NCBI RefSeq assembly: GCF_007558815.1
Contig: NZ_VLTJ01000007.1
Coordinates: 248,001 to 312,000 of the forward strand
DNA length: 64,000 nucleotides
Direction of reading: 5' to 3'
Source: Verticiella sediminum
Lineage (GTDB): Bacteria > Pseudomonadota > Gammaproteobacteria > Burkholderiales > Burkholderiaceae_B
Below are positions 25,031 to 33,104 of the stretch, in pieces (position 1 is the first letter of the stretch; each line of letters opens with the position of its first letter). The translations under genes were made by a program, and so were the position numbers. The notes beneath the pieces are model-generated. The model made no database searches. It saw only the letters and a program-made list of their open reading frames with translations, and was not told the origin of the DNA.

Positions 25031-25792
25031 ATGACCTCCCTGTTCAACCGTCACGCCTCCCTGCTCGTCTTTCTCGCGGTGATCCTCGCATGGCAGCTAG
25101 GCTGCCGCCTGCTCGGCGTGCCCGAATACATCCTGCCCGCGCCCGACGCCATCTGGCGCGCCGCGCTCGATCTCGGCGCATCGCGCTGGCTCGAGCACCT
25201 GAGCGCCACGCTGCAGGTCGCGCTGGCCGGCTACGCGGTGGCGATCCTGCTGGCCATCCCGCTGGCCATCGCGATCACGCGATCCGCCCTGCTCTCGCGC
25301 ATCGTCATGCCGTGGCTGGTCGTCATCCAGTCCACGCCCATCGTCGCGGTCGCGCCCATCATCGTCGTCACGCTGGGCGCCGGCGTCCTGCCGCGCGTGG
25401 TCATCACCACGCTGATCGCCTTCTTCCCGCTGGTCGTATCGACAGCGCTCGGGCTGGCGTCGGTTCCGGCGGAACTGCTGGAACTGTCGCGCTCGCTGCG
25501 CGCGAGCCTCTCGCGCCAGTACTGGCAGATCCGGATGCCCTTCGCCGTGCCCTACGTGTTTTCCGCGCTCAAGGTGTCCATCACGCTGTCCATCGTCGGC
25601 GCGGTGGTCGCCGAGTTCGTCGCCGCCGAGAAAGGCCTGGGCTACCTGATCCTGTTCGCCACCTCGTCCTTCAAGGTACCGCTGGCCTTTGCCGCGCTCA
25701 TCCTTCTCGTCATCAGCAGCCTGGCGCTGTACAGCCTGGTGCAGTGGCTGCACCGCCGCTACTTCGACTGGAGCCGCGCCAGCGCGGCCTGA
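25031..25792 (+). CDS. ABC transporter permease, SsuC/TauC type
   Basis: A 253-residue inner-membrane permease with about six hydrophobic segments. The coupling helix region reads ELSRSLRASLSRQYWQIRMP, and the C-terminal motif VAAEKGLGYLILFATSSF is typical of SsuC/TauC/NitT proteins. It follows the ATPase after 18 bases and ends 5 bases before the deaminase gene, so the unit is one transcript. Confidence 0.92.
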   Translation: MTSLFNRHASLLVFLAVILAWQLGCRLLGVPEYILPAPDAIWRAALDLGASRWLEHLSATLQVALAGYAVAILLAIPLAIAITRSALLSRIVMPWLVVIQSTPIVAVAPIIVVTLGAGVLPRVVITTLIAFFPLVVSTALGLASVPAELLELSRSLRASLSRQYWQIRMPFAVPYVFSALKVSITLSIVGAVVAEFVAAEKGLGYLILFATSSFKVPLAFAALILLVISSLALYSLVQWLHRRYFDWSRASAA

Positions 25793-25797
25793 ACCTC

Positions 25798-26325
25798 ATG
25801 AGCACGCCCACCATGTCTTCCCAACCGTCGCCCGCCCGGCCTTGCGCTCCTACGTCCGAGCAGATCCTGCGTCACCTGCGCCATGCGCAGCGCGTGGCCG
25901 AACGCGCCATCTCGCTCGGCCACCATCCGTTCGGCGCGATTCTGGTCGGCCCGGACCACGAGACCGTGCTGCTCGAGCAATGCAACATCGACACCGTCAA
26001 CCATGCGGAGTCCACGCTCGCGCGGATCGCGGCGACCAACTTCACACCGGCGTTCCTGTGGGACTGCACGCTCTACACCACGGTCGAGCCCTGCTGCATG
26101 TGCGCCGGCACGGCCTACTGGGCGAACATCGGGCGCGTGGTGTTCGGCATCACCGAGGCCGCGCTGCTCGCGTGCACCGGCAACCATGCGGAGAATCCCA
26201 CCATGAGCGTGTCGTCGCGCTACGTGTTCGAGCACAGTCAGAAGCCGGTGCAGGTGATCGGCCCGGTGCCCGAGATCCAGGCCGAGATCGAGCACCTGCA
26301 CCGCAAGTTCTGGGCTGGCCACTGA
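25798..26325 (+). CDS. CDA-type deaminase of the purine operon
   Basis: A 175-residue cytidine-deaminase-fold enzyme. Zinc ligands are in VNHAESTLARIA (H-A-E) and TVEPCCMCAGTAYWANIG (P-C-x2-C). It resembles guanine deaminases and tRNA-adenosine deaminase relatives, but its place directly before three xanthine-dehydrogenase subunits suggests that it deaminates a purine base to xanthine or hypoxanthine. An alternative start lies 15 bases downstream at 25813. It differs in sequence from the deaminase at 17088, so the two may act on different bases. Confidence 0.82.
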   Translation: MSTPTMSSQPSPARPCAPTSEQILRHLRHAQRVAERAISLGHHPFGAILVGPDHETVLLEQCNIDTVNHAESTLARIAATNFTPAFLWDCTLYTTVEPCCMCAGTAYWANIGRVVFGITEAALLACTGNHAENPTMSVSSRYVFEHSQKPVQVIGPVPEIQAEIEHLHRKFWAGH

Positions 26326-26338
26326 ACCGGCGCCCACC

Positions 26339-27133
26339 ATGCAGGTCGTCACGCCCGCCACGCCGCAGCTTGCGCAGGCGCTCGCCGATCGGCTGGGCGG
26401 ACGGGCCCGCTACATCGCCGGCGGCACCCGCATCCAGCAGGAGTGGCCCGAGCCGCACCAGGCCCCGGACGACACCTGCTTCATCGACGTGCGCGCCTGT
26501 CTCGGCGCCAACGACGTGCGGCTGACCGGGGACGCGCTGCGCATCGGCGCGGGCACCACGCTCGAAGCCGCGCGCGCCCACCCTCTGGTGCTGCGTCACG
26601 CACCGCTGCTAGCCACGGCCCTGGGCCAGGTCGCGGCCCCGGGCGTGCGCCATCTCGGCACCCTGGGCGGCAACGTCGCGTGGGGCGCGGGCGACAGCAT
26701 GCCCGCGCTGCTGGTGCTGGACGCGCTGGCCGAACTTGCCGACGGGCGCTGCATTCCGCTTGCGCAGCTCCATGCCTGCGAGCCGGTGCCGCTGCTGCTC
26801 GCCGTGCGCCTGGCGCAGCACGGCGGGCAGGCCCCTCGCCCGCGCGCGGTCTACGAGAAGATCGGGCTGCGCGCCGCGTTCTCGCCGGCGCGCCTGAGCA
26901 TCGCACTGCGCTGGGCGGTGTGCGAGGACGCCGGCGCGCCGGTGCGCATCGCGGCCTGTGCGCCGGGCGTGCGGGGGCATCGCCTGCATGCGGCCGAAAC
27001 GGTGCTGCGGCAGGACGCCGTGGATCGCCGCGGCCGCCTGGCCCTGCTGCGCGAGGCGTGCGCGCGCTCGCTGCCCGGGGATCTCGCCACCCTCGCCAGC
27101 CGGCTCGTCGCCGGCCACTGCGGATTCCTCTGA
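26339..27133 (+). CDS. Xanthine-dehydrogenase-type FAD-binding subunit
   Basis: A 264-residue flavin subunit of a molybdenum hydroxylase. The FAD-binding block is ARYIAGGTRIQQEW, and the second conserved loop is APGVRHLGTLGGNVAWG; the CO-dehydrogenase C-terminal domain follows. It passes electrons from the iron-sulfur subunit to NAD. It is 13 bases after the deaminase and 3 bases before the molybdenum subunit. A purine substrate is inferred from the neighbours. Confidence 0.88.
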   Translation: MQVVTPATPQLAQALADRLGGRARYIAGGTRIQQEWPEPHQAPDDTCFIDVRACLGANDVRLTGDALRIGAGTTLEAARAHPLVLRHAPLLATALGQVAAPGVRHLGTLGGNVAWGAGDSMPALLVLDALAELADGRCIPLAQLHACEPVPLLLAVRLAQHGGQAPRPRAVYEKIGLRAAFSPARLSIALRWAVCEDAGAPVRIAACAPGVRGHRLHAAETVLRQDAVDRRGRLALLREACARSLPGDLATLASRLVAGHCGFL

Positions 27134-27136
27134 ATC

Positions 27137-29452
27137 ATGCGTTTCGAGCCGCCTCATCACATCCTGCGTCCCCTCGAGCACCTGCGCGCGGGCCGCCGTC
27201 CCGACGTCGATGCCAAGCTCGCCGGCAACCCCGGCTACCTGACGGACCGGATACGGCCGGGCCAGTTGAGGGGCGTCATCCTCGGCAGCCCGCATCCCCA
27301 TGCGCGCATCGTGTCCATCGACACCCGGGCCGCGCTGGCGCTGGATGGCGTGCACGCCGTCGTCACGCATCGCGACATCCCGGGCACCCGCGACTATGGG
27401 CTGCGCCGCGCCGACCGCCCTTTTCTGTGCGGCGACAAGGTGCGCTATATCGGCGACCCAGTCGCGGCCGTCGCCGCGCACGACCTGCCCACGGCCCTGG
27501 CCGCCGCGCGGCTGATCGACGTAGCCTACGCGCCGCTGCCGACGATCGCCGACCCCGAACGCGCGCTGGACCCCGACCTCGAGCACGACGCCTGGGTCCA
27601 CGCCGGCGGCAATCTGCTGCATGCGGCGAGCCATGCGCGCGGCGATCTGGCCGCCGCACAGGCAATGAGCGCGCACGTGATCGAGGAGGTCTACCACACG
27701 CCCCGCCAGATGCATGCCTTTCTCGAGACCGAGGGCGGCGTGGCCGAGCCGGACGGTGCGGGCGGGCTGCACCTGTTCTTCGGCGGCCACAATCCGGCGC
27801 GCGAACGCCAGGTCATCGCCGACATGCTCGGCCTGCCGCTCGAACGCGTGCAGTCCACCGGGACGCCCGTGGGTGGCTCCTACGGCGGCAAGGACGAACT
27901 CACCGTCCAGCCGATCGCCGCGCTGCTCGCGTGGAAGACAGGGCGCGCCGTGCGGCTGCACCTGGGCCGGCCGCAGTCCACGGATTTCGGCGTCAAGCGG
28001 CACCCCATGCGCGTGCGCATGCGCACCGGCTGCGACGCGCGGGGACGCCTGACCTTTCACGAGGTCGAGATTCTCGCCGACACGGGCGCCTACGCCACGC
28101 ACGGGCCGGAGGTGCTGGACGCCGCGCTGGAGCACGCTCCCGGGCCCTATCGATACCAGGCCGTCGCCATCCAGGCCAGGCTTGTCTATACGAACAACGG
28201 CGTGGCGGGCGCGTTCCGCGGCTTTGGCGCCGTGCAGACGCAGTTCGCGCTCGAACGCCAGATCGATCGGCTGGCCGCGTGTGCGGGCATGGCCCCGGAT
28301 GCCTTTCGCGCGCTGAACCTCACCCCACCGCACGCGCCGGGCCCGCTCGGGCAGCAGATGGTGCCGTTCGACGGGCCGCACCGCGCGCTGGACGTCGCGC
28401 GCGCGCATCCCTTGTGGCAGGGCCCACGACTCTGGCGCAGCGCCGAGCGCCGGTTCATCCATGCCGTGGGCCTGGCGCTGGTGCATCGCAGCGACGGCTT
28501 CGGCAAGGGCGGCCCTAGCGCCAGCCGCATGGAGCTTGCCCTGGCCGCGGACGGCGCGATCGAGCTGCGCTGCGGGTTCACGGAACTCGGCCAGAACCTG
28601 GTCGGCGCCATCCGCGCGATGTGCGCACGCCACCTGGGCTGTGCCGAAGACGACGTGCGCCCGGTGCTCGGGGACACCCGCGTGGCGCCCGACTCCGGCC
28701 CGGTGGCGGCCTCGCGCGCGACGACGCTGGTGTGGCGCGCGCTGCTGGCGCTGCGCGCCGAATGGATGCGCCGGCTGCTGGCCGGCGCCCAGGGCTTGCC
28801 CGACACCTGCGGCGCGACGCTCACGGCGGGCCCGGGCGGCATCCATGCGGATGGCGCGCTGTGCCTGGGCTACGGCGAACTGGCCCGCCGCCTGGGCGGC
28901 GAACGGCCGCGGCTCAGTGTCGAACTCGACGCCGAGGACCCGGCGGGCAACGCCCACGACACCCATTTCGTCTTCGGTGCCTGCGCGGCACTGGCCCAGG
29001 TCGCCGTGGACACGTGGAGCGGCAATGTGCGGCTCGAGCGGTTCGTGGTGTGCACCAGCCTCGGGCCGACCGTATCGGCGCAGGGTCTGCTCGGCCAGAT
29101 GGAAGGCGGCGCGGTGATGGGCATGGGCATGTGCGTCCTGGAAGACCTTCCGTGCACCGAGGGGCGCTATGCGCACCGCAATCTCGATGGCTATCTCATC
29201 CCCACGCTGGCCGACGCGCCCCGCATTGAGGTGCTGGCGCTGCAGAACCTGTTCGAAGGCGACCCCATCGGGCCGCGCGGGGCGGGCGAGATCGGCGTCA
29301 ACATCGCGGTGCCGGCCGTGGCCAACGCCCTCTCTCGCGCGCTGGGGCTGCCGGTCAACCGCCTCCCCCTGAAGGCGCCGGACATCGTCGCCATGCTGGA
29401 ATCCGGCGCCGCGCACGCTCGCGCGACAGGAGAGCCTCCCAATGAACGCTGA
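27137..29452 (+). CDS. Xanthine-dehydrogenase-type molybdopterin subunit
   Basis: A 771-residue catalytic subunit that would hydroxylate hypoxanthine/xanthine to urate with water as the oxygen donor. Conserved parts are the N-terminal a/b hammerhead (YLTDRIRPGQLRGVILGSPH), the Mo-cofactor segment GGSYGGKDELT, GAFRGFGAVQTQFALE and the catalytic glutamate E718 in GPRGAGEIGVN. The C-terminus overlaps the iron-sulfur gene by 11 bases. No XdhC-type cofactor-insertion chaperone is visible in the window. The subunit order FAD-Mo-FeS differs from E. coli xdhABC (Mo-FAD-FeS). Confidence 0.9.
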   Translation: MRFEPPHHILRPLEHLRAGRRPDVDAKLAGNPGYLTDRIRPGQLRGVILGSPHPHARIVSIDTRAALALDGVHAVVTHRDIPGTRDYGLRRADRPFLCGDKVRYIGDPVAAVAAHDLPTALAAARLIDVAYAPLPTIADPERALDPDLEHDAWVHAGGNLLHAASHARGDLAAAQAMSAHVIEEVYHTPRQMHAFLETEGGVAEPDGAGGLHLFFGGHNPARERQVIADMLGLPLERVQSTGTPVGGSYGGKDELTVQPIAALLAWKTGRAVRLHLGRPQSTDFGVKRHPMRVRMRTGCDARGRLTFHEVEILADTGAYATHGPEVLDAALEHAPGPYRYQAVAIQARLVYTNNGVAGAFRGFGAVQTQFALERQIDRLAACAGMAPDAFRALNLTPPHAPGPLGQQMVPFDGPHRALDVARAHPLWQGPRLWRSAERRFIHAVGLALVHRSDGFGKGGPSASRMELALAADGAIELRCGFTELGQNLVGAIRAMCARHLGCAEDDVRPVLGDTRVAPDSGPVAASRATTLVWRALLALRAEWMRRLLAGAQGLPDTCGATLTAGPGGIHADGALCLGYGELARRLGGERPRLSVELDAEDPAGNAHDTHFVFGACAALAQVAVDTWSGNVRLERFVVCTSLGPTVSAQGLLGQMEGGAVMGMGMCVLEDLPCTEGRYAHRNLDGYLIPTLADAPRIEVLALQNLFEGDPIGPRGAGEIGVNIAVPAVANALSRALGLPVNRLPLKAPDIVAMLESGAAHARATGEPPNER

Positions 29453-29942
29453 CATCTCGCGATCCGGTCCCGCGCCCGACACCACGTTGCGCCTGGCGCT
29501 GCAGCTCAACGGGCAGCCCGTCGCGCTCGAGTGCCGCGCCGACACGCGCCTGCTCACCCTGCTGCGCGAGCACTGGTGCCTGACGGGCGCCAAGCCGGGC
29601 TGCGGGATCGGCCGCTGCGGCGCCTGCATGGTCTGGCTCGACGAGGTGCCCGTCAACGCCTGCCTGGTCATGGCCTACCAGCTCCAGGGCCGGTCCGTGC
29701 GCACCATCGAGTCGGTGGCGGCGGACGTCGTCAGCCTGCCCGTGCGCCAGGCCCTGGCCGAACAGGGGGCGGTGCAGTGCGGATACTGCACCGCGGGCGT
29801 GGTGATGACGCTGACCTGGCTGCACCGCCAGCCGGCGGCGGCCTGCCGCGAGCAAGCCCGGGCGGCGATGTGCGGCAATCTGTGCCGCTGCACGGGTTAT
29901 ACGGGCCTGGAGCGCGCAGTCGCACAACTCTTTCCCGGATAG
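29442..29942 (+). CDS. Xanthine-dehydrogenase-type [2Fe-2S] subunit
   Basis: A 166-residue electron-transfer subunit with two [2Fe-2S] clusters. The plant-ferredoxin-type ligands are C54, C59, C62 and C74 (GCGIGRCGAC). The second, helical domain has C113, C116, C148 and C150 (QCGYC and LCRC). All eight cysteines are present. It is the last gene of the operon that begins at or before 23159, and a strong hairpin follows. Confidence 0.92.
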   Translation: MNADISRSGPAPDTTLRLALQLNGQPVALECRADTRLLTLLREHWCLTGAKPGCGIGRCGACMVWLDEVPVNACLVMAYQLQGRSVRTIESVAADVVSLPVRQALAEQGAVQCGYCTAGVVMTLTWLHRQPAAACREQARAAMCGNLCRCTGYTGLERAVAQLFPG

Positions 29943-29949
29943 CCGCGCG

Positions 29950-29989
29950 GCGCCGTCCGGGCCCGCGCGCGGCGCGGCCCGGACGGCGC
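29950..29989. terminator. Strong hairpin between convergent XDH and ABC permease genes
   Basis: A perfect 14-bp stem (GCGCCGTCCGGGCC with its complement) encloses a 12-base GC loop, 7 bases after the XDH iron-sulfur stop. Its position between convergent operons suggests a two-way terminator or 3'-end stabiliser. No T-run on either side. Confidence 0.55.
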
Positions 29990-30009
29990 GGACCGGGTGA
30001 CTATCCTCC

Positions 30010-30777
30010 TCAGCCTTGCGAGCCGCGGCGCGCCCAGCCCGTGGTGTGCTTCTCCAGCAGGTTGAAAAGTTCGTACATGACCATCGCCATCACGCCGATC
30101 ACCATCAGCCCGGCGAAGGCCAGGCCCATCTGCATCGACGAACCCGCCGACATCAGCAGATAGCCGATGCCCTCGTTGGCGGCGGTCATCTCGGACACCG
30201 TGGTGCCGACGAACGCCAGCGTGATGGCCACCTTCAGCGACGCATAGAAGTACGGCAGCGAGCGCGGCAGGCCGATCTTCATCAGCACGTCCCAGCGCTT
30301 GGCGCCCAGCACGCGCAGCACGTCCTCCAGTTCGGGCTCCAGCGTGGCCAGGCCGGTGGCGATGTTGACCATGATCGGAAAGAAGCTGATCAGGAACGCG
30401 GTGAGGATGGCCGGCCCGACGCCGATGCCGAACCAGACGACGAGAATCGGCACGAACGCCGCCTTGGGCAGCGCATTGAACGCGGTCATCAAGGGATAGA
30501 CCGCGGCGTAGGCCAGGCGCGAGGAGCCGATCAGAAAGCCCAGCAGCACGCCGACGACGATGGACAGGCCAAAGCCGGCGAGCGTGACCCAGAAGGTGCG
30601 CCAGGCATGGCCGGCGATCACCTCCTTGAACTCCCAGAACTTCTGCCAGATCGCCACCGGGCTGGGGAAGATGAACTCGGAGACGTTCAGCACCTGGCAC
30701 AGGAACTGCCAGAGCGACAGCACCGCGACCAGCAGGAGCCAGGGAGCCCAGGGCTCGAATTGCTTGAAATTCTTCAT
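30010..30777 (-). CDS. ABC transporter permease, SsuC/TauC type
   Basis: A 255-residue inner-membrane permease with about six hydrophobic segments. The coupling region LEDVLRVLGAKRWDVLMKIGLP and the C-terminal TAANEGIGYLLMSAGSSM match the family. The start at 30777 (MKNFKQFEPWAPW) lacks a clear ribosome site. With the ATPase at 30853 and binding protein at 31918 it forms a second complete NMT1/SsuA-type importer, transcribed from the sigma-54 promoter near 33007. Confidence 0.92.
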   Translation of the reverse strand: MKNFKQFEPWAPWLLLVAVLSLWQFLCQVLNVSEFIFPSPVAIWQKFWEFKEVIAGHAWRTFWVTLAGFGLSIVVGVLLGFLIGSSRLAYAAVYPLMTAFNALPKAAFVPILVVWFGIGVGPAILTAFLISFFPIMVNIATGLATLEPELEDVLRVLGAKRWDVLMKIGLPRSLPYFYASLKVAITLAFVGTTVSEMTAANEGIGYLLMSAGSSMQMGLAFAGLMVIGVMAMVMYELFNLLEKHTTGWARRGSQG

Positions 30778-30852
30778 GGTGGGGTCAGGTCGAGAATCGA
30801 GGAAGACGGCGGCGCGCACGCCCTGCCGTCGCGAACGGAGCGCGCATGCGGC

Positions 30853-31701
30853 TCACTGGCTGATGAGGGGGCCGCCGCCGGCTTGCTGCGCGCCGTCGCG
30901 GATGGCGCCGATGTGCCCGCGCAGCTCCAGCACGATGTCGGTGAACTCCTTGGTGTAGGTGACCGCCAGTTCCCGCGGGCGCGGCAGCTCGATCTCGCGG
31001 CGCACCACGAAGCGGCCCGGGCTCTTGCTCATGACGTACACGGTATCGGCGAGGAACACCGATTCGCGCAGGTCGTGCGTGACCAGGATCACGTTGAAGC
31101 GCTGCTCGGTCCAGAGGTCGCGCAGAATGCACCAGAGCTCCTCGCGCGTGAAGGCATCGAGGGCGCCGAAGGGCTCGTCCAGCAGCAGCATCTTGGGCTC
31201 GTGGATCAGCGCCCGGCAGATCGATGCGCGCTGCTGCATGCCGCCCGAGAGCTCCCAGGGAAACTTGTCCTCGTAGCCGCCCAGGCCGACCTTGCGCAGC
31301 AGGTGGCGCGCACGCTCCTCGTAGTCCTTGCGCTGGCGCTTCAGGTTGGAGCGGTGGGGCTCGACGATCTCCAGCGGCAGCAGGACGTTGTCGACCGTGG
31401 TGCGCCAGGGCAGCAGCGAGGGCGACTGGAAGGCCATGCCGGAGATCTTGAGCGGGCCGGTCACGGGCTTGCCGTCGATCTGGATCCTGCCGATCGATGG
31501 CATGCGCAGACCGGTCGCCAGCTTCATGAAGGTGGACTTGCCGCAGCCGGAGGGGCCGACGATGGCGATGAACTCGCCTTCGCGCACCTGCAGGTTGATG
31601 GCTTCGACCGCAAAATGGTTGGCAGCGAGCAGCTCGTCGTTGTAGGCGAGCCAGACGTCGCGGAAATCGACGAAAGCGCGTGCGTTGGAACCAGTCGTCA
31701 T
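30853..31701 (-). CDS. ABC transporter ATP-binding protein, SsuB/TauB type
   Basis: A 282-residue ABC ATPase. Walker A is GPSGCGKST, the Q-loop is in AFQSPSLLPWRTTVDN, the signature is LSGGMQQRASICRAL, Walker B is MLLLDEPFGALD and the switch histidine is in LVTHDLRESVF. It is a little longer than its counterpart at 24239 because of a charged insert (EPHRSNLKRQRKDYEERA). The start at 31701 is MTTGSNARAFVDF. It lies between the binding-protein and permease genes of the second importer. Confidence 0.93.
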   Translation of the reverse strand: MTTGSNARAFVDFRDVWLAYNDELLAANHFAVEAINLQVREGEFIAIVGPSGCGKSTFMKLATGLRMPSIGRIQIDGKPVTGPLKISGMAFQSPSLLPWRTTVDNVLLPLEIVEPHRSNLKRQRKDYEERARHLLRKVGLGGYEDKFPWELSGGMQQRASICRALIHEPKMLLLDEPFGALDAFTREELWCILRDLWTEQRFNVILVTHDLRESVFLADTVYVMSKSPGRFVVRREIELPRPRELAVTYTKEFTDIVLELRGHIGAIRDGAQQAGGGPLISQ

Positions 31702-31800
31702 CCGGTATCTCGGGGTATGCGGGCCTGCGTGCGGTCGGATCCGGCGGCACGCGGGCGGGTTGGCGGGTGGGCGTTTACGGCTTGCCGCGTGAAAGGCATC

Positions 31801-31822
31801 GCTCCCGCCTCGCAGCGGGAGC
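31801..31822 (-). repeat. Intercistronic hairpin after binding-protein gene
   Basis: An 8-bp stem (GCTCCCGC with GCGGGAGC) and 6-base loop lies in the unusually long 216-base gap between the binding-protein and ATPase genes. Such hairpins often protect the binding-protein mRNA so that it exceeds the membrane subunits. This role is inferred. Confidence 0.45.
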
Positions 31823-31917
31823 CTGTGCGCCACGGGACGCAGGCGTCGCAGGCGCGAAGCATGGATCGGCCGCGCTCGCCCCGCCCCGGCGGGCGAGGCT
31901 TGCGCTTCGGCCCCTGG

Positions 31918-32946
31918 TCAGCGTGACGGCAGCACCGCGTCGAGCACGCTGGCTTCAGGGAGCAGGCCGCCGTTCCAGACGGCGGCGACGTCCACCGGCG
32001 TCTTGGTGGCGTAGGTGTCGGACACCTGGCGCCCCATCAGCGCGAGCCGCTCCGGGTCCACCCGGCCGAAGCCGTCCTTGCGGGCGTCGTCCGACACCAC
32101 CACCGAATCCAGGGCCAGCTTCAGCCGGCGCAGCTCCAGCGACAGGTCGATGAGGCCGTCACGCGCCTTGACCGAACCGATGGCGGCCTCGGGGTCGCGC
32201 ACGACTTCGCCCGCGCCCTTGGCGAGCGCGCCCAGAAAGGCGGTGACCGCCGCGGGGTTCTCCTCGATGAGCTTGGGCGAGGCGATGATCACGTTGCCGT
32301 ACAGCTTGACCCCGTAATCCGGATAGGCGAACACGTTGATGTCCTCGGTCTTGACGCCGCGCGTCTCCAGGCTGAGCAGCGAGGTGAAGGAAAAGCCGGT
32401 GATCGCGTCCACGTCGCCGCGCATCAGCATCGTCTCGCGCAGCGGAGGATCCATCGACGTCCAGCTCACCTCGCCCACCTCGTTGGCGGCGGCGAACAGC
32501 GGGAAAGCACGGCGCCCGGCATCGAAGACCGGCGCGCCCAGCTTGCGGCCGGCGAGCTCCTTGGGCGTGGCGATGCCGGCCTTGCGCAGCGACAGCACCG
32601 CTGCCGGCGTGTTGTTGTAGACCACCATCACGGCGACCGGCTTGTTCGGTATCTCCGGGTTGTTGGCGTGGAACTCCATGAGCGCCGCCATGTCGGCGAA
32701 ACCCATCTCGTACGAGCCGGACGCGACCCGGGAGATCGAGGCCGCCGAGCCGCTGCCCGAATCGACCGTGACGTCCAGCCCGGCCTCCTTGAAGTAGCCC
32801 TGCGCCGCCGGATGGGTGAACAGCGCCGCGGGCCCTTCGAACCGCCAGTCGAGCTGGAACTTGATGGGTGTCTGGGCCTGGGCGGCGACCGCCAGGCAGG
32901 TACCTGCCAGCACGGACGACACGCGGGCGAAGAGGCGAAAAGACAT
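31918..32946 (-). CDS. ABC transporter substrate-binding protein, NMT1/SsuA type
   Basis: A 342-residue periplasmic binding protein. The signal peptide MSFRLFARVSSVLAGTCLAV is cleaved near residue 24 (AQA-Q). Mature motifs are IKFQLDWRFEGPAALFTHP, AQGYFKEAGLDV and DSGSGSAASISRVASGSY. It is a close paralogue of the orphan binding protein at 17600-18634. AAGGAG precedes the start at 32946. It leads the second ABC operon and is preceded by a sigma-54 promoter with an NtrC-like site. The ligand is unknown; location beside uraD-allC suggests a purine or ureide such as allantoin. Confidence 0.88.
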   Translation of the reverse strand: MSFRLFARVSSVLAGTCLAVAAQAQTPIKFQLDWRFEGPAALFTHPAAQGYFKEAGLDVTVDSGSGSAASISRVASGSYEMGFADMAALMEFHANNPEIPNKPVAVMVVYNNTPAAVLSLRKAGIATPKELAGRKLGAPVFDAGRRAFPLFAAANEVGEVSWTSMDPPLRETMLMRGDVDAITGFSFTSLLSLETRGVKTEDINVFAYPDYGVKLYGNVIIASPKLIEENPAAVTAFLGALAKGAGEVVRDPEAAIGSVKARDGLIDLSLELRRLKLALDSVVVSDDARKDGFGRVDPERLALMGRQVSDTYATKTPVDVAAVWNGGLLPEASVLDAVLPSR

Positions 32947-33006
32947 GGCCGGGGAACTCCTTGAGCGCTGGATGTGATGCCGGATACGCCGGCCTGCAAA
33001 TAATTT

Positions 33007-33024
33007 TTGCAACATCCATGCCAA
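33007..33024 (-). promoter_or_regulatory. Sigma-54 promoter of second ABC importer operon
   Basis: On the minus strand it reads TTGGCATGGATGTTGCAA, a very good RpoN match with GG-N10-GC. The predicted +1 is 32997, about 51 bases before the binding-protein start. Its first eight bases equal those of both sigma-54 promoters at 18767-18818. Confidence 0.8.
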
Positions 33025-33079
33025 GTCTGGATTGACAGCCCCATGCCGCCTGCATCCTATCGCACCGCCAATGCACAGC

Positions 33080-33094
33080 GCACCAATAAGGTGC
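33080..33094 (-). promoter_or_regulatory. NtrC-like enhancer palindrome GCACC-N5-GGTGC
   Basis: A perfect GCACC AATAA GGTGC palindrome is centred about 90 bases upstream of the predicted sigma-54 start site, at the 3' end of the uraD-allC gene. It fits the known NtrC consensus TGCACC-N5-GGTGCA apart from the outermost bases. A weaker GCACC half-site lies at 33062. Supports nitrogen control. Confidence 0.6.
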
Positions 33095-33104
33095 GATATA
33101 CGCT

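Noticed and set aside
26609-29671. 1020-codon minus-strand frame opposite the XDH genes
   Set aside because: The plus strand encodes all catalytic residues of XDH subunits; the opposite frame has no recognisable motif.
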